From: Gammaproteobacteria bacterium
GTDB taxonomy: Bacteria; Pseudomonadota; Gammaproteobacteria; Chromatiales; Chromatiaceae
DNA length: 34,743 nt
Reading direction: 5' to 3'
NCBI GenBank assembly: GCA_019136395.1
Contig: JAGVUH010000235.1
Location: 1 to 34,743 of the forward strand
Shown here in pieces: positions 7,975-15,968 of this stretch. Positions within the stretch are counted from its first letter, which is position 1. Every line of letters begins with the position of its first letter. A program made the translations under genes and the position numbers. The notes beneath the pieces are model-generated. The model saw nothing but the letters and a program-made list of their open reading frames with translations, was not told where the DNA came from and did not search any database.

Positions 7975-9890
7975 GTCAGCAGGGGCCCCTCGCTGCGGGG
8001 GAAGGTCAAGGTCACGCGGAAGCGGCCGGGTTGTTTTAAGTCCAGATACAAGGCCCCACCCATGTCGGCGGCCAGGCGTTGGGTCAGATAGAGTCCCATG
8101 CCCAGACCGGGCTGGCCGGTACTGTTGGCCCCGCGGGTGTGGCTTCGCAATAACTGGTCCGAAACCAATTTCGCCTGCGCGGGGTAGTCGTTGTCGATGG
8201 TGAGGATGACTTCATGGTCGTTGCTCGCTAACCCGACGTCGACCGATGTACCTGGCGTGGCGTATTTTTCCGCGTTCTCCAGCAGATTGCCGAGGATGGT
8301 ACGCAGCAGGCTGGCATCGCCAAGGATAGCGCAAGGTTGAGCGCTGGCTAGGGCATGGCGGTAGACATGGGTGGGATCGGCCGCCGCCTGCTGGTCGAGC
8401 AAGTGGCGGAGGAGGGGAGCGGGGGCGATGGGTTGGGTCTGGAGGGAGTGGGTCTTTTCCCAGGACCGGTTGCGCTGGGCGCTGATAAAGAGATCGCGCA
8501 GGCGCTCCAGGGCGTGGCGCATGCCGCGGATCTCCTCGCCTTGCGAGGACCGGGCGGTCATGGCCAGGATGTCCAGGTTGGTTTGCAATACCGCCAGGGG
8601 TGTCCGGAACTCATGGCTGATCAGGTCGATGAACCGCCCTTGCTCCTCCTGGATCCGCCGTTCCCGGGCCGCTTCCGCGATGGCCTGCCGTTGGGCATCG
8701 CGCAGGGCGCGAAACCGCCCACCCAGGGCCAGATGCAGGGCCAGGCCGGTGCCGAGGGAGGCAATCTGGATGCTGTAGAGGGCGGGAAAGCCGCCGTTTA
8801 TCACCCCAAGCAGATTCAGAATCATGATCAGGATGCCCAGCAGGCTGATTAGGTTGGCGGCGAACATGAATCCCGCCCCGGCATCCCGGCGGCGCCACAG
8901 ACCGATGGCCAGAAAGAGGTTGCAGACATCGATCAGGAGGGTGAGGTTGAGTGCCAGGGGCATGACCTCGGGAAGATAACCCGCCGCCGCGAACGGGATG
9001 GCCGCCAAAGGCGCCCAGAAACCTAGGTGGTAGAAGGCATCTAGCAGGGGGCGCTGGCGGTCGATCTCGAACAGGCGGCGGTAGAAGCCTGTGCCCAGGG
9101 CGAAGGCCAGGAGGGCGGACACCCCGACTAGCGGGTCAGCGATGGCGGGGTGAGTGGGCAGCAGATACTGAAAGACGAATCCGCTTACGCTGCTGGCCGT
9201 CGCCAGGGTCAGACTGCCGATGCACGCCATGAACCAGGGCAGGAGGGGATCGCGCAGCCAGAGCCAGTTGTTGAGACTGAGCAGCAGCAGGGTCAGGAGG
9301 ACAGTCAGGCTGGCGGCCAGGAGGGCCGCCTCCCGGCTGGCCATGGCGAGGAAGCCGTCCGTAGACCAGAGGCGCGGGACCAGGATGGAACTGCTGGTCG
9401 TCTTCAGGCGCAGGTAGTAGGTGCGCGGTTGGTCATCGGGTTGCTGGAGCTTGAAGACAAAACCGCGATAGGGGACCTCGCGGGCGGCAAAGGGTAGCCG
9501 GTCGCCAGCCCGGCGCTCGATAAACTGGCCCGGCTGCGTCGGATCAGGCGCGTAGAGCCGAAGGTCGTCGAGATAGGGCGGTAGCAGGTCCAGCCACCAT
9601 TCGCCCGGCGGGGCATCAAGGGTGAAGCGCAACCAATGGGTCGCGCGGCTGTAGCCCCGGGTGAAGCCGTTACCCGGCAGGGGAGTGAATTGCCCGGCCT
9701 CGGCCTGGGCAATGCTGGTAATTGTCTCCGTGCCCTGGGGGTCGACCAGGAGCGCTAGGTCGCGCAAGGTCGGTAGGGCCTCGCTGGCGGACAAAGGCAG
9801 CGCCAGGCTGAGGATCAGCCAGGTGGCCAGGATCATCGGCCGGGAAGGCCGCGGGCACGCGGGGCTGGGGAGGAGGACGGGGGAGGGCAT
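7971..9890 (-). CDS. 7TMR-DISM sensor histidine kinase
   Basis: The 639-residue membrane sensor has a signal or anchor segment (about 18-36), a periplasmic 7TMR-DISMED2-type beta-sandwich (about 45-178, with the motif HWLRFTLDA near 85-93), seven membrane helices (about 185-390), a HisKA domain with phospho-acceptor His426 in SHEFRTPL, and a HATPase domain with N-box NLLENAEKY (535-543) and G2 box GLGMGLYL (595-602). DISMED2 domains are proposed to bind carbohydrates. The G1 box region reads TIDNDYP rather than the usual DxGxG, so kinase activity may be altered. The annotated ATG at 9890 lacks a good ribosome site; the internal Met19 (9836) is an alternative. It is translationally coupled to the regulator. 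Confidence 0.9.
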   Translation of the reverse strand: MPSPVLLPSPACPRPSRPMILATWLILSLALPLSASEALPTLRDLALLVDPQGTETITSIAQAEAGQFTPLPGNGFTRGYSRATHWLRFTLDAPPGEWWLDLLPPYLDDLRLYAPDPTQPGQFIERRAGDRLPFAAREVPYRGFVFKLQQPDDQPRTYYLRLKTTSSSILVPRLWSTDGFLAMASREAALLAASLTVLLTLLLLSLNNWLWLRDPLLPWFMACIGSLTLATASSVSGFVFQYLLPTHPAIADPLVGVSALLAFALGTGFYRRLFEIDRQRPLLDAFYHLGFWAPLAAIPFAAAGYLPEVMPLALNLTLLIDVCNLFLAIGLWRRRDAGAGFMFAANLISLLGILIMILNLLGVINGGFPALYSIQIASLGTGLALHLALGGRFRALRDAQRQAIAEAARERRIQEEQGRFIDLISHEFRTPLAVLQTNLDILAMTARSSQGEEIRGMRHALERLRDLFISAQRNRSWEKTHSLQTQPIAPAPLLRHLLDQQAAADPTHVYRHALASAQPCAILGDASLLRTILGNLLENAEKYATPGTSVDVGLASNDHEVILTIDNDYPAQAKLVSDQLLRSHTRGANSTGQPGLGMGLYLTQRLAADMGGALYLDLKQPGRFRVTLTFPRSEGPLLT

Positions 9891-10181
9891 GAGACCAGAA
9901 AACGCAAGGAGTGGCGGGCAGGCCTGAGATTACCCCATGTCAGGGCGGCGTTGATGTCCATCGTACTCCAGCCTAGACAAGGGCTCATGGCGGGGGGTGG
10001 AAGACGGAGGGTCGAAGGTGGAGGAGCCCCAGGCTGGCATGTCGGCCTCGGGCGGGGTGGAACGGGCTTGGCAGGGAGCGGCAAATTGGGGGACAGCCCC
10101 TTTGCCTTCCATGGCATAATCCCGCAAATTTTCGTGACCCCGGCGTCGCACGGTGACGCCATTCCCAGTCGAGGAGCAACC
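9891..10181. other. Divergent spacer between sensor kinase and yajC
   Basis: These 291 bases hold promoters for the leftward kinase operon and rightward yajC-secDF. Before yajC, CATAAT at 10115-10120 matches five of six bases of a -10 element, with a partial GGGACA at 10090-10095 as a weak -35 at 19-base spacing. The tgt and queA genes that often precede yajC in gammaproteobacteria are absent. An open frame from 9951 into yajC is low-complexity and not a real extension. Confidence 0.35.
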
Positions 10182-10517
10182 ATGAGCTTTTTCATCTCCG
10201 ATGCCCTGGCCCAGGAGGCCATGGGCGGGGCTCAGCAGGGCGATCCCCTCCTGAGTCTGCTTTTCCCCATCGGTCTGGTGGTGATTCTCTACTTCCTGAT
10301 GATCCGCCCGCAGGTCAAGCGCCAGAAGGAGCACAAAAAGATGGTCGAGGCCCTGGCCAAGGGGGACGAGATCGTCACTGCCGGTGGCATCGCCGGGCGC
10401 ATCATCGACCTGGGCGACAATTTCGCCCTGGTGGAGGTCGCCGAGGGTGTGCAGGTCAAGATGCGCCGCGTCGCGGTGGAGTCCGTCCTGCCCAAGGGTT
10501 CCCTCAAGGAACTCTGA
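10182..10517 (+). CDS. yajC: YajC, Sec translocase accessory subunit
   Basis: The 111-residue product is the small single-span inner-membrane partner of SecDF in the holo-translocon. It has a short polar N-terminus (FISDALAQEA), one membrane helix (LLSLLFPIGLVVILYFLMI, about 24-42) followed by RPQVKRQKEHKKM, which is the family hallmark, and a small cytoplasmic domain (GDEIVTAGGIAGRI and LVEVAEGVQVKMRR). Length is normal. GAGGAG at 10171-10176 stands five bases before the ATG and decides this start. It leads the secretion cluster. Confidence 0.96.
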   Translation: MSFFISDALAQEAMGGAQQGDPLLSLLFPIGLVVILYFLMIRPQVKRQKEHKKMVEALAKGDEIVTAGGIAGRIIDLGDNFALVEVAEGVQVKMRRVAVESVLPKGSLKEL

Positions 10518-10675
10518 GTCGTTAGATAGCCTGATCCTATCTCCGCGCGCCGCTCCCGGCTCCCAGCCTTATGGAGCGGCGTCCGAAGTCCCTTCCCTTT
10601 CGCCCAGATGATCCTCGTGGCGGGCTCGTGGACGCATCGCCTGGCCCGCCGTGATCCCCGCGAGACCCTATCCCC

Positions 10676-12532
10676 ATGAATCGTTATCCCCTCTGGAAAA
10701 ACCTGATGATCCTGGGCATCGTCCTGCTCGGCGTCATCCTGGCCCTGCCGAACGTCTTTTCCCAGGACCCCTCCATCGAGGTCTCCGCCGCCCGGCGGAC
10801 GGAAATGACCGCGGGCAGCGCCGACGAGATCCGTGCCGCCCTGGAGAACGCCAAGGTCCCCTTCAAGCGCATCGATACCCTTGATAACGGCAAACTCCTG
10901 GTGCGCTTCACCAACTCCGGTGATCAGTTGCGTGGCCAGGAGGCCATCGAGAATACCCTGTCCGAGCGTTATCGCAGCGCCTTGACCCTATCCACGGACC
11001 TGCCCGGCTGGGTGCAAGCACTGGGCCTCAAGCCCATGACCCTGGGTCTCGATCTGCGCGGGGGCGTCTACGTCCTCATCGACGTCGACATGGAGGCCGC
11101 CGTGGGTCAGGCCCTGGATCGCTACGTGGAGGAGATCCGCACCCAGTTGCGTGATGCCAAGGTACGCTACACCACGGTCAGCCGGGTCCAGAACCAGGTG
11201 GTGGTCAAGTTTGCCGATGCCCAGGCCCGGGAGGCCGGGTACAAGATCATCGCCAAGGATTTCAGCGATCTCAAGCTGGAGAACGTCGATCAGGGTGGCG
11301 ATAACCTGATCAGCCTGGCCATGACCCCCATGCAGGAAAAGCAACTGAAGGACTTCGCCCTCCAACAGAATGTCACCACCCTGCGCAATCGCGTTAACGC
11401 CCTGGGCGTGGCGGAGCCCAACATCGCCCGCCAGGGTGACCGGCGCATCGTCGTCCAGTTGCCCGGGGCCCAGGACCCGGGGCGGCTGAAGGAGATCCTC
11501 GGTGCCACCGCCACCCTGGAATACCGCCTGGTGGACACCGAACACAGCGTCGCCGACGCCGAGGCGGGCAAGGTCCCGGCGGCCAGCCGCCTTTACCGCG
11601 ACCGCGACGGCCGGCCCGTGCTGCTCAAGCGCCGGGTCATCGTCACCGGCGATCAGATCACTGACGCCGCCTCCGGCTTCGACCCCCAGAGTGGCACCCC
11701 CATGGTCACCGTCGCCCTGGACGCCCCCGGTGGACGGCGCATGTTCGACATGACCACGGAGAACGTGGGCAAGCCTATGGCGGTGGTTTTCATCGAGAAC
11801 CGCACCATCACCAAGCAGGTGGACGGCAAGCCGGTCAAGCAGACGCAGAAGGTGGAGGAGGTGATCAGCGTCGCCACCATCCGCGAGCCCTTCGGCCGCC
11901 GCTTCCAGACCACCGGTCTCGATAGCTCGGAGGAGGCCCACAACCTGGCCCTGCTGCTGCGCGCCGGCGCCCTGGCGGCCCCCATCCAGATCGTCGAGGA
12001 GCGGACCGTCGGCCCCAGCCTGGGGCAGGACAATATCGACCAGGGCATGATGTCGGTCATCATCGGCTTCCTTGCCGTGGTGGTCTTCATGGGCGTTTAC
12101 TACAGTTGGTTCGGCATGGTGGCCAACGTCGTGCTCCTGCTCAACCTGGTGCTGATCGTGGCGGTCATGGGGCTGCTGGGGGCGACCCTGACCATGCCCG
12201 GTATCGCCGGCATGGTGCTCACCATCGGCATGGCGGTGGACGCCAACGTCCTCATCTTCGAGCGCATGCGCGAGGAGATCCGCAACGGCAACACGCCCCA
12301 GGCTTGCATCGCGGCGGGCTACGACAAGGCCCTGTCGGCCATCATCGACGGCAACGTCACCACCCTCATCGCCGCGGTGGTGCTGTTCAGCTTTGGTACC
12401 GGTCCCATCAAGGGCTTCGCCGTCACCCTCACCGTGGGCCTGATCGCCTCCATGTTCACCGCCATCACCTGCAGCCGCGCCATGATCAACTGGATCTGGG
12501 GTGGCAAACGGCTGAAGAGCCTGCCCGTCTGA
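10676..12532 (+). CDS. secD: SecD, protein translocase subunit
   Basis: The 618-residue inner-membrane protein uses the proton gradient to help pull exported proteins into the periplasm. An N-terminal membrane helix (MILGIVLLGVILALP) is followed by the P1 head/base region, including the family motif LGLDLRGGVYVLIDVDM at about residues 123-139, and by five C-terminal membrane helices with GMAVDANVLIFERMREE, the conserved proton-path motif. Length matches E. coli SecD (615). It lies 158 bases after yajC, in the same direction, and is followed ten bases later by secF. Confidence 0.97.
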   Translation: MNRYPLWKNLMILGIVLLGVILALPNVFSQDPSIEVSAARRTEMTAGSADEIRAALENAKVPFKRIDTLDNGKLLVRFTNSGDQLRGQEAIENTLSERYRSALTLSTDLPGWVQALGLKPMTLGLDLRGGVYVLIDVDMEAAVGQALDRYVEEIRTQLRDAKVRYTTVSRVQNQVVVKFADAQAREAGYKIIAKDFSDLKLENVDQGGDNLISLAMTPMQEKQLKDFALQQNVTTLRNRVNALGVAEPNIARQGDRRIVVQLPGAQDPGRLKEILGATATLEYRLVDTEHSVADAEAGKVPAASRLYRDRDGRPVLLKRRVIVTGDQITDAASGFDPQSGTPMVTVALDAPGGRRMFDMTTENVGKPMAVVFIENRTITKQVDGKPVKQTQKVEEVISVATIREPFGRRFQTTGLDSSEEAHNLALLLRAGALAAPIQIVEERTVGPSLGQDNIDQGMMSVIIGFLAVVVFMGVYYSWFGMVANVVLLLNLVLIVAVMGLLGATLTMPGIAGMVLTIGMAVDANVLIFERMREEIRNGNTPQACIAAGYDKALSAIIDGNVTTLIAAVVLFSFGTGPIKGFAVTLTVGLIASMFTAITCSRAMINWIWGGKRLKSLPV

Positions 12533-12542
12533 GGAAGCCGCC

Positions 12543-13478
12543 ATGCGCGAGATCAAGATCCCTTACATCGATTACATGGCCCAGCGCTGGAAGGCGCTGT
12601 ACCTCTCCGGCGCCCTGATCCTCATCACCTTCGTCTCCCTGGCCATCCAGGGCCTCAATTTCGGCCTGGACTTCACCGGCGGCACAGTGATCGAGTTGGG
12701 CTATCAGGAGCCCGTGGAGACCGCTGAGGTCAGCCAGGCCCTGGAGGGCGCCGGTCTGACCGGGGTCACCGTGCAATATTTCGGCAGCAACCGCGATGTA
12801 CTGCTGCGCATTCCGCCCAGCGGGGAGACCAACAACGCCGCCCTGAGCCAGAAGGTCTTCGACACCCTGGCGGCCGCCGCCGGCGGCAAGGTCGAGATGC
12901 GGCGGGTGGAGTTCGTCGGGCCCCAGGTGGGCGAGGAGCTTACCGAGCAAGGGGGCCTGGCCGTCCTCTATTCGGTGTTCGGCATCCTCATCTACGTCGC
13001 CCTGCGCTTCGAGTGGCGTTTCTCGGTGGGCGCCGTGGCCGCCACGGTGCATGACGCCATCATCGTCCTCGGCGTCTTCTCGATCTTCCAGTTGGATTTC
13101 GACCTCAACGTCCTCGCCTCGGTGCTGACCGTGGTGGGCTACTCCCTCAACGACACCATCGTCATCTTCGACCGGGTACGGGAGAACTTCCGCAAGGTGC
13201 GTAAGGGTACCCCGTTGCAGATCATGAACCAGTCGGTCAACGAGACCATGTCGCGGACCATCATCACCGCCGGCACCGTCTTCCTGGTGGTGATCGCCCT
13301 CTACCTCTTTGGTGGCGAGACCCTGCGCGGTTTCTCCCTGGCCCTGCTCGTCGGCCTGGTCTCCGGTACCTGGTCCACCATCTACATCGCCAGCAACGTG
13401 GCCATCCTGCTCGGGGTCAGCCCGGCCAACCTGGCGGTACCCAAGAAGGAAGGGGAGGGCGCGGAGGCTCAGGTCTAG
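12543..13478 (+). CDS. secF: SecF, protein translocase subunit
   Basis: The 311-residue product forms the complex with SecD. It shows an N-terminal membrane helix (LYLSGALILITFVSLAI), the motif GLNFGLDFTGGTVIEL, a periplasmic domain, and five further helices containing YSLNDTIVIFDRVREN and the conserved SRTIITAGT stretch. GAGGAA just after the secD stop gives a good ribosome site. A charged C-terminal tail (KKEGEGAEAQV) ends the protein. Its stop is directly followed by the next start. Confidence 0.97.
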   Translation: MREIKIPYIDYMAQRWKALYLSGALILITFVSLAIQGLNFGLDFTGGTVIELGYQEPVETAEVSQALEGAGLTGVTVQYFGSNRDVLLRIPPSGETNNAALSQKVFDTLAAAAGGKVEMRRVEFVGPQVGEELTEQGGLAVLYSVFGILIYVALRFEWRFSVGAVAATVHDAIIVLGVFSIFQLDFDLNVLASVLTVVGYSLNDTIVIFDRVRENFRKVRKGTPLQIMNQSVNETMSRTIITAGTVFLVVIALYLFGGETLRGFSLALLVGLVSGTWSTIYIASNVAILLGVSPANLAVPKKEGEGAEAQV

Positions 13479-14948
13479 GTGGCCGGTCCGGAGCCACCCT
13501 TGGCAACCCTGATCCTCGTCGTCTACGGCTTTTTTCTGGCGGCCATCCTCCTCTACAACCTGCTGCAACTGAATCTGCTGTTCCATTACCTGCGGCGGGG
13601 GGAAATCGCCCCCCCGCCGCCCCTGGACCCGGCTAGGTTGCCCCTGGTCACCATCCAGCTTCCCCTCTTCAACGAGCCCTATGTCGCGGAACGGCTCATC
13701 GACAATATCCTCGCCCTGGACTATCCCCAGGACCGCTTCGAGGTCCAGGTCCTGGACGATTCCACCGATGGCACTACCGCCCTGTGTGAAGCCAAGGCCG
13801 CCCACTATCGCGCCCTAGGGTTCGACATCCAGGTCATCCATCGCACCGACCGCTGGGGTTACAAGGCTGGGGCCCTGGCCGACGGACTGCCGCGCGCCAA
13901 GGGGGAGTTCGTTGCCGTCTTCGACGCGGATTTCCTGCCCAATCCCCAGTTTCTGCGCCGGACCCTGGGGTACTTTCAGGACCCGAAGGTCGGCGTGGTC
14001 CAGACCCGCTGGACCCATCTCAACGAGGACTATTCCCTGTTCGCCAAGTTGCAGGCCCTGCAACTCAATGTCCACTTCACCATCGAGCAGATGGGACGCC
14101 GGGCGGGACACCATTTTCTCCAGTTCAACGGTACCGCCGGCATCTGGCGCAAGTCGGCCATCGCCGATGCCGGCGGTTGGCGGGCGGACACCCTCACCGA
14201 GGATCTGGATCTGAGCTATCGCGCCCAGATGCGCGGCTGGGAGATCCTCTACCTGGAGGAGGTGGAGGCCCCGGCAGAACTGCCGGTGGAGATGAATGGC
14301 ATCAAGTCCCAGCAGTTCCGCTGGATGAAGGGCGGCGCCGAGAACGCCCGCCTGCTGACGCCCCTGATCCTCAAGGCCGATCTTCCCCTCGCCACCCGGC
14401 TCCATGCCCTGGCGCATCTCTGCAACAGCTCGGTCTTCCTCGCGGTGCTGATGATCGCCCTGACCAGCGTCGCCCTGGTGCCCTTCATGGAACAGTTGGG
14501 GGCCTATACCGGATTCCTGTCCCTGTCCCTGCTCGGCCTGGTGGGCGTGGCCACGGTCTACTTCGTCGCCAATCTGCGCCTTCTGCCCCGTCCCCGCACC
14601 CTCCGGCAGGTCCTGGCCCTGATCTTCTATTTTCCCCTGCTGCTGACCTTGTCCATGGGGCTGAGCTTGCATAACTCCGTGGCGGTCATCGAGGGCCTGC
14701 TGGGCATCAAGTCCTCCTTCGTCCGCACCCCCAAGTTCAACATCGTCGGCCAGCAACGGGGCAAGCTGGATCGCCGCCAGCGCAATCCCCTCGGTAAGTC
14801 CCTGATCATCGAGGGACTGCTCACCTTGTTATTCGCCGCTGCCCTGGGCATGGCGGTCTCGCTCCAGAGCTACGGCTTCTTCATCTTCCACCTGATGCTG
14901 GCGATTGGCTTTGGCGCCATCTTCGTTGCCTCCTGGCGGGAACGCTAA
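13479..14948 (+). CDS. Processive GT2 glycosyltransferase, cellulose synthase-like
   Basis: The 489-residue membrane enzyme would transfer sugars from a nucleotide donor to a growing beta-glycan or a lipid. An N-terminal helix (10-34) precedes the GT-A catalytic domain with DDS (93-95), DAD metal-binding motif (149-151), TEDLDL (240-245) and the processivity motif QQFRW (278-282). At least four membrane helices follow (about 305-400 and 440-480). All D,D,D,Q(Q)xRW residues are present. No PilZ domain is visible, so it does not look like a c-di-GMP-controlled BcsA; it resembles CslA/CslC-like bacterial enzymes. The start is GTG, directly abutting the secF stop, so the two are co-translated; a TTG at 13500 is an alternative. 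Substrate is unknown. Confidence 0.9.
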   Translation: MAGPEPPLATLILVVYGFFLAAILLYNLLQLNLLFHYLRRGEIAPPPPLDPARLPLVTIQLPLFNEPYVAERLIDNILALDYPQDRFEVQVLDDSTDGTTALCEAKAAHYRALGFDIQVIHRTDRWGYKAGALADGLPRAKGEFVAVFDADFLPNPQFLRRTLGYFQDPKVGVVQTRWTHLNEDYSLFAKLQALQLNVHFTIEQMGRRAGHHFLQFNGTAGIWRKSAIADAGGWRADTLTEDLDLSYRAQMRGWEILYLEEVEAPAELPVEMNGIKSQQFRWMKGGAENARLLTPLILKADLPLATRLHALAHLCNSSVFLAVLMIALTSVALVPFMEQLGAYTGFLSLSLLGLVGVATVYFVANLRLLPRPRTLRQVLALIFYFPLLLTLSMGLSLHNSVAVIEGLLGIKSSFVRTPKFNIVGQQRGKLDRRQRNPLGKSLIIEGLLTLLFAAALGMAVSLQSYGFFIFHLMLAIGFGAIFVASWRER

Positions 14949-15014
14949 CCCCGCCCCGCGCGCTTCCAGCGCCATGTGATGGACCAGCTCCCAGCCGCGC
15001 TGAGCCGCTTGCGG

Positions 15015-15299
15015 TCACTCGAAGATCGTGTCAACTCTTGCTAGCACCTCATCCATGAGTGGCGCGGGCAATGTCTCCACCTTGCGTGCGTAGCGCGCCG
15101 CGAGGTCCAGCACGCGCGACTGGTCACAGCGCACGACCCCAGTGGTCCTGGTGCCGGTTAAGGGCACGGCAAACCCAAGCCGACGCGCGAATTCGCCCCA
15201 CGTGGTGATGGGGAGAATCACCGGCAGCCGGGTCGCGTCGTTGAACTTGATGCTTGCAGGTCCCGCGAGCCATGGCGTCCGGCGTCGTGAGACCACCAC
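15015..15299 (-). pseudogene. 5'-truncated MazF/ChpB-type toxin remnant
   Basis: The open frame encodes 94 residues and matches the C-terminal two thirds of ChpB/PemK-like mRNA interferases: VILPITTWGEFARRLGF, a TTGVVRCDQ strand, VLDLAARYARKVE and MDEVLARVDTIFE. What is missing is the N-terminal segment with the RGD or RGDIV strand and the GREQQGxRP turn that carries an active-site arginine. An in-frame TAA (15300-15302) directly precedes the GTG at 15299, so no longer product can be made. No antitoxin gene is next to it. The upstream junction is only three bases from the stop of the lipoprotein gene, pointing to a deletion or insertion breakpoint. Confidence 0.7.
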
Positions 15300-15302
15300 T
15301 TA

Positions 15303-15968
15303 CTAAGGTAGGTTGGCGGGCTTGAGCGCCACCCGCCCAACGTTAGTCGCGGCGAAGTCGGCGATGCGCGGTAGCAGACGGCCGAGGGCCTGGTTGCTGG
15401 CGATGACGCCGCCGTAGGGGTCCTCGGTCCGCGCGGGCTCGCTGTCGCTGAAGACCTGGGTGGCGAGGACGCGCCGCGCGGCGGGATCCACCAGCCGCAC
15501 CCGCAGTTGGACCCGGGCCTGGCTGGGACGGGAGCGAAAGTCCTGGTAGAGGGCTTCGATCACCGTATCCAGGCGCAGATCCGTGTCGATGCCCTGATCG
15601 TCTTCGCTCACGGTGGCGAAGGCACCGCTATCGCGCAGGGCCTGGGCCAGGAGGGGGGCGAGCATGGCGGCGGGGGCAGCCACCCATTCGTGCGCGGCAA
15701 AGCTGTCGAGGCGATAGTCCTGCTCCAAATAGGCCATGCGATGGCTGTCATAACCCGGCTCCGCCCGCGGCGCGCTGACCCGCAGCGAGGGTCGCTTTCC
15801 GTGGGTGGCCGGGGGGGGTGAGCCGGAGCGGCTAGGCAGTTCGGGTGCCAGCAGATATGTCATGGGCGCCTCCGGAGGTTGGGGTAGGAGGCCGCTACAG
15901 CCACTGAGCAGGGTGCCCAAGCCGATCAGGGTCAGGTTCAGGAGTGCCCGGCGGGTTAGGGTGGCCAT
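15303..15968 (-). CDS. ABC-type transport auxiliary lipoprotein (PqiC-like)
   Basis: The 221-residue lipoprotein has a signal peptide ending in lipobox LSGC (Cys24) after a twin-Arg-like TRRALL start. The mature part matches the ABC_trans_aux/PqiC pattern: MTYLLAPELP, RMAYLEQDYRLDSFAAHEWVAAPAAMLAPLLAQAL, DTDLRLDTVIEALYQDF and a C-terminal IASNQALGRLLPRIADF helix. Such proteins sit in the outer membrane and pair with MCE proteins in phospholipid transport. The gene shares its ATG with the stop of the ATPase-MCE gene (ATG near 15968, stop there), so it is translated with it. Between signal and domain lies a Pro/Ser/Gly-rich stretch. Confidence 0.9.
   Translation of the reverse strand: MATLTRRALLNLTLIGLGTLLSGCSGLLPQPPEAPMTYLLAPELPSRSGSPPPATHGKRPSLRVSAPRAEPGYDSHRMAYLEQDYRLDSFAAHEWVAAPAAMLAPLLAQALRDSGAFATVSEDDQGIDTDLRLDTVIEALYQDFRSRPSQARVQLRVRLVDPAARRVLATQVFSDSEPARTEDPYGGVIASNQALGRLLPRIADFAATNVGRVALKPANLP

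Noticed and set aside
10988..12556. Long open frame of 522 codons antisense to secD
   Set aside because: It mirrors secD in a high-GC gene where long antisense frames are common; its composition is rich in His, Asp, Gly and Gln and has no domain.
12486..13805. Long frame antisense to secF and the start of the glycosyltransferase
   Set aside because: Low-complexity Gly/Asp/Glu-rich translation overlapping two well-supported genes.
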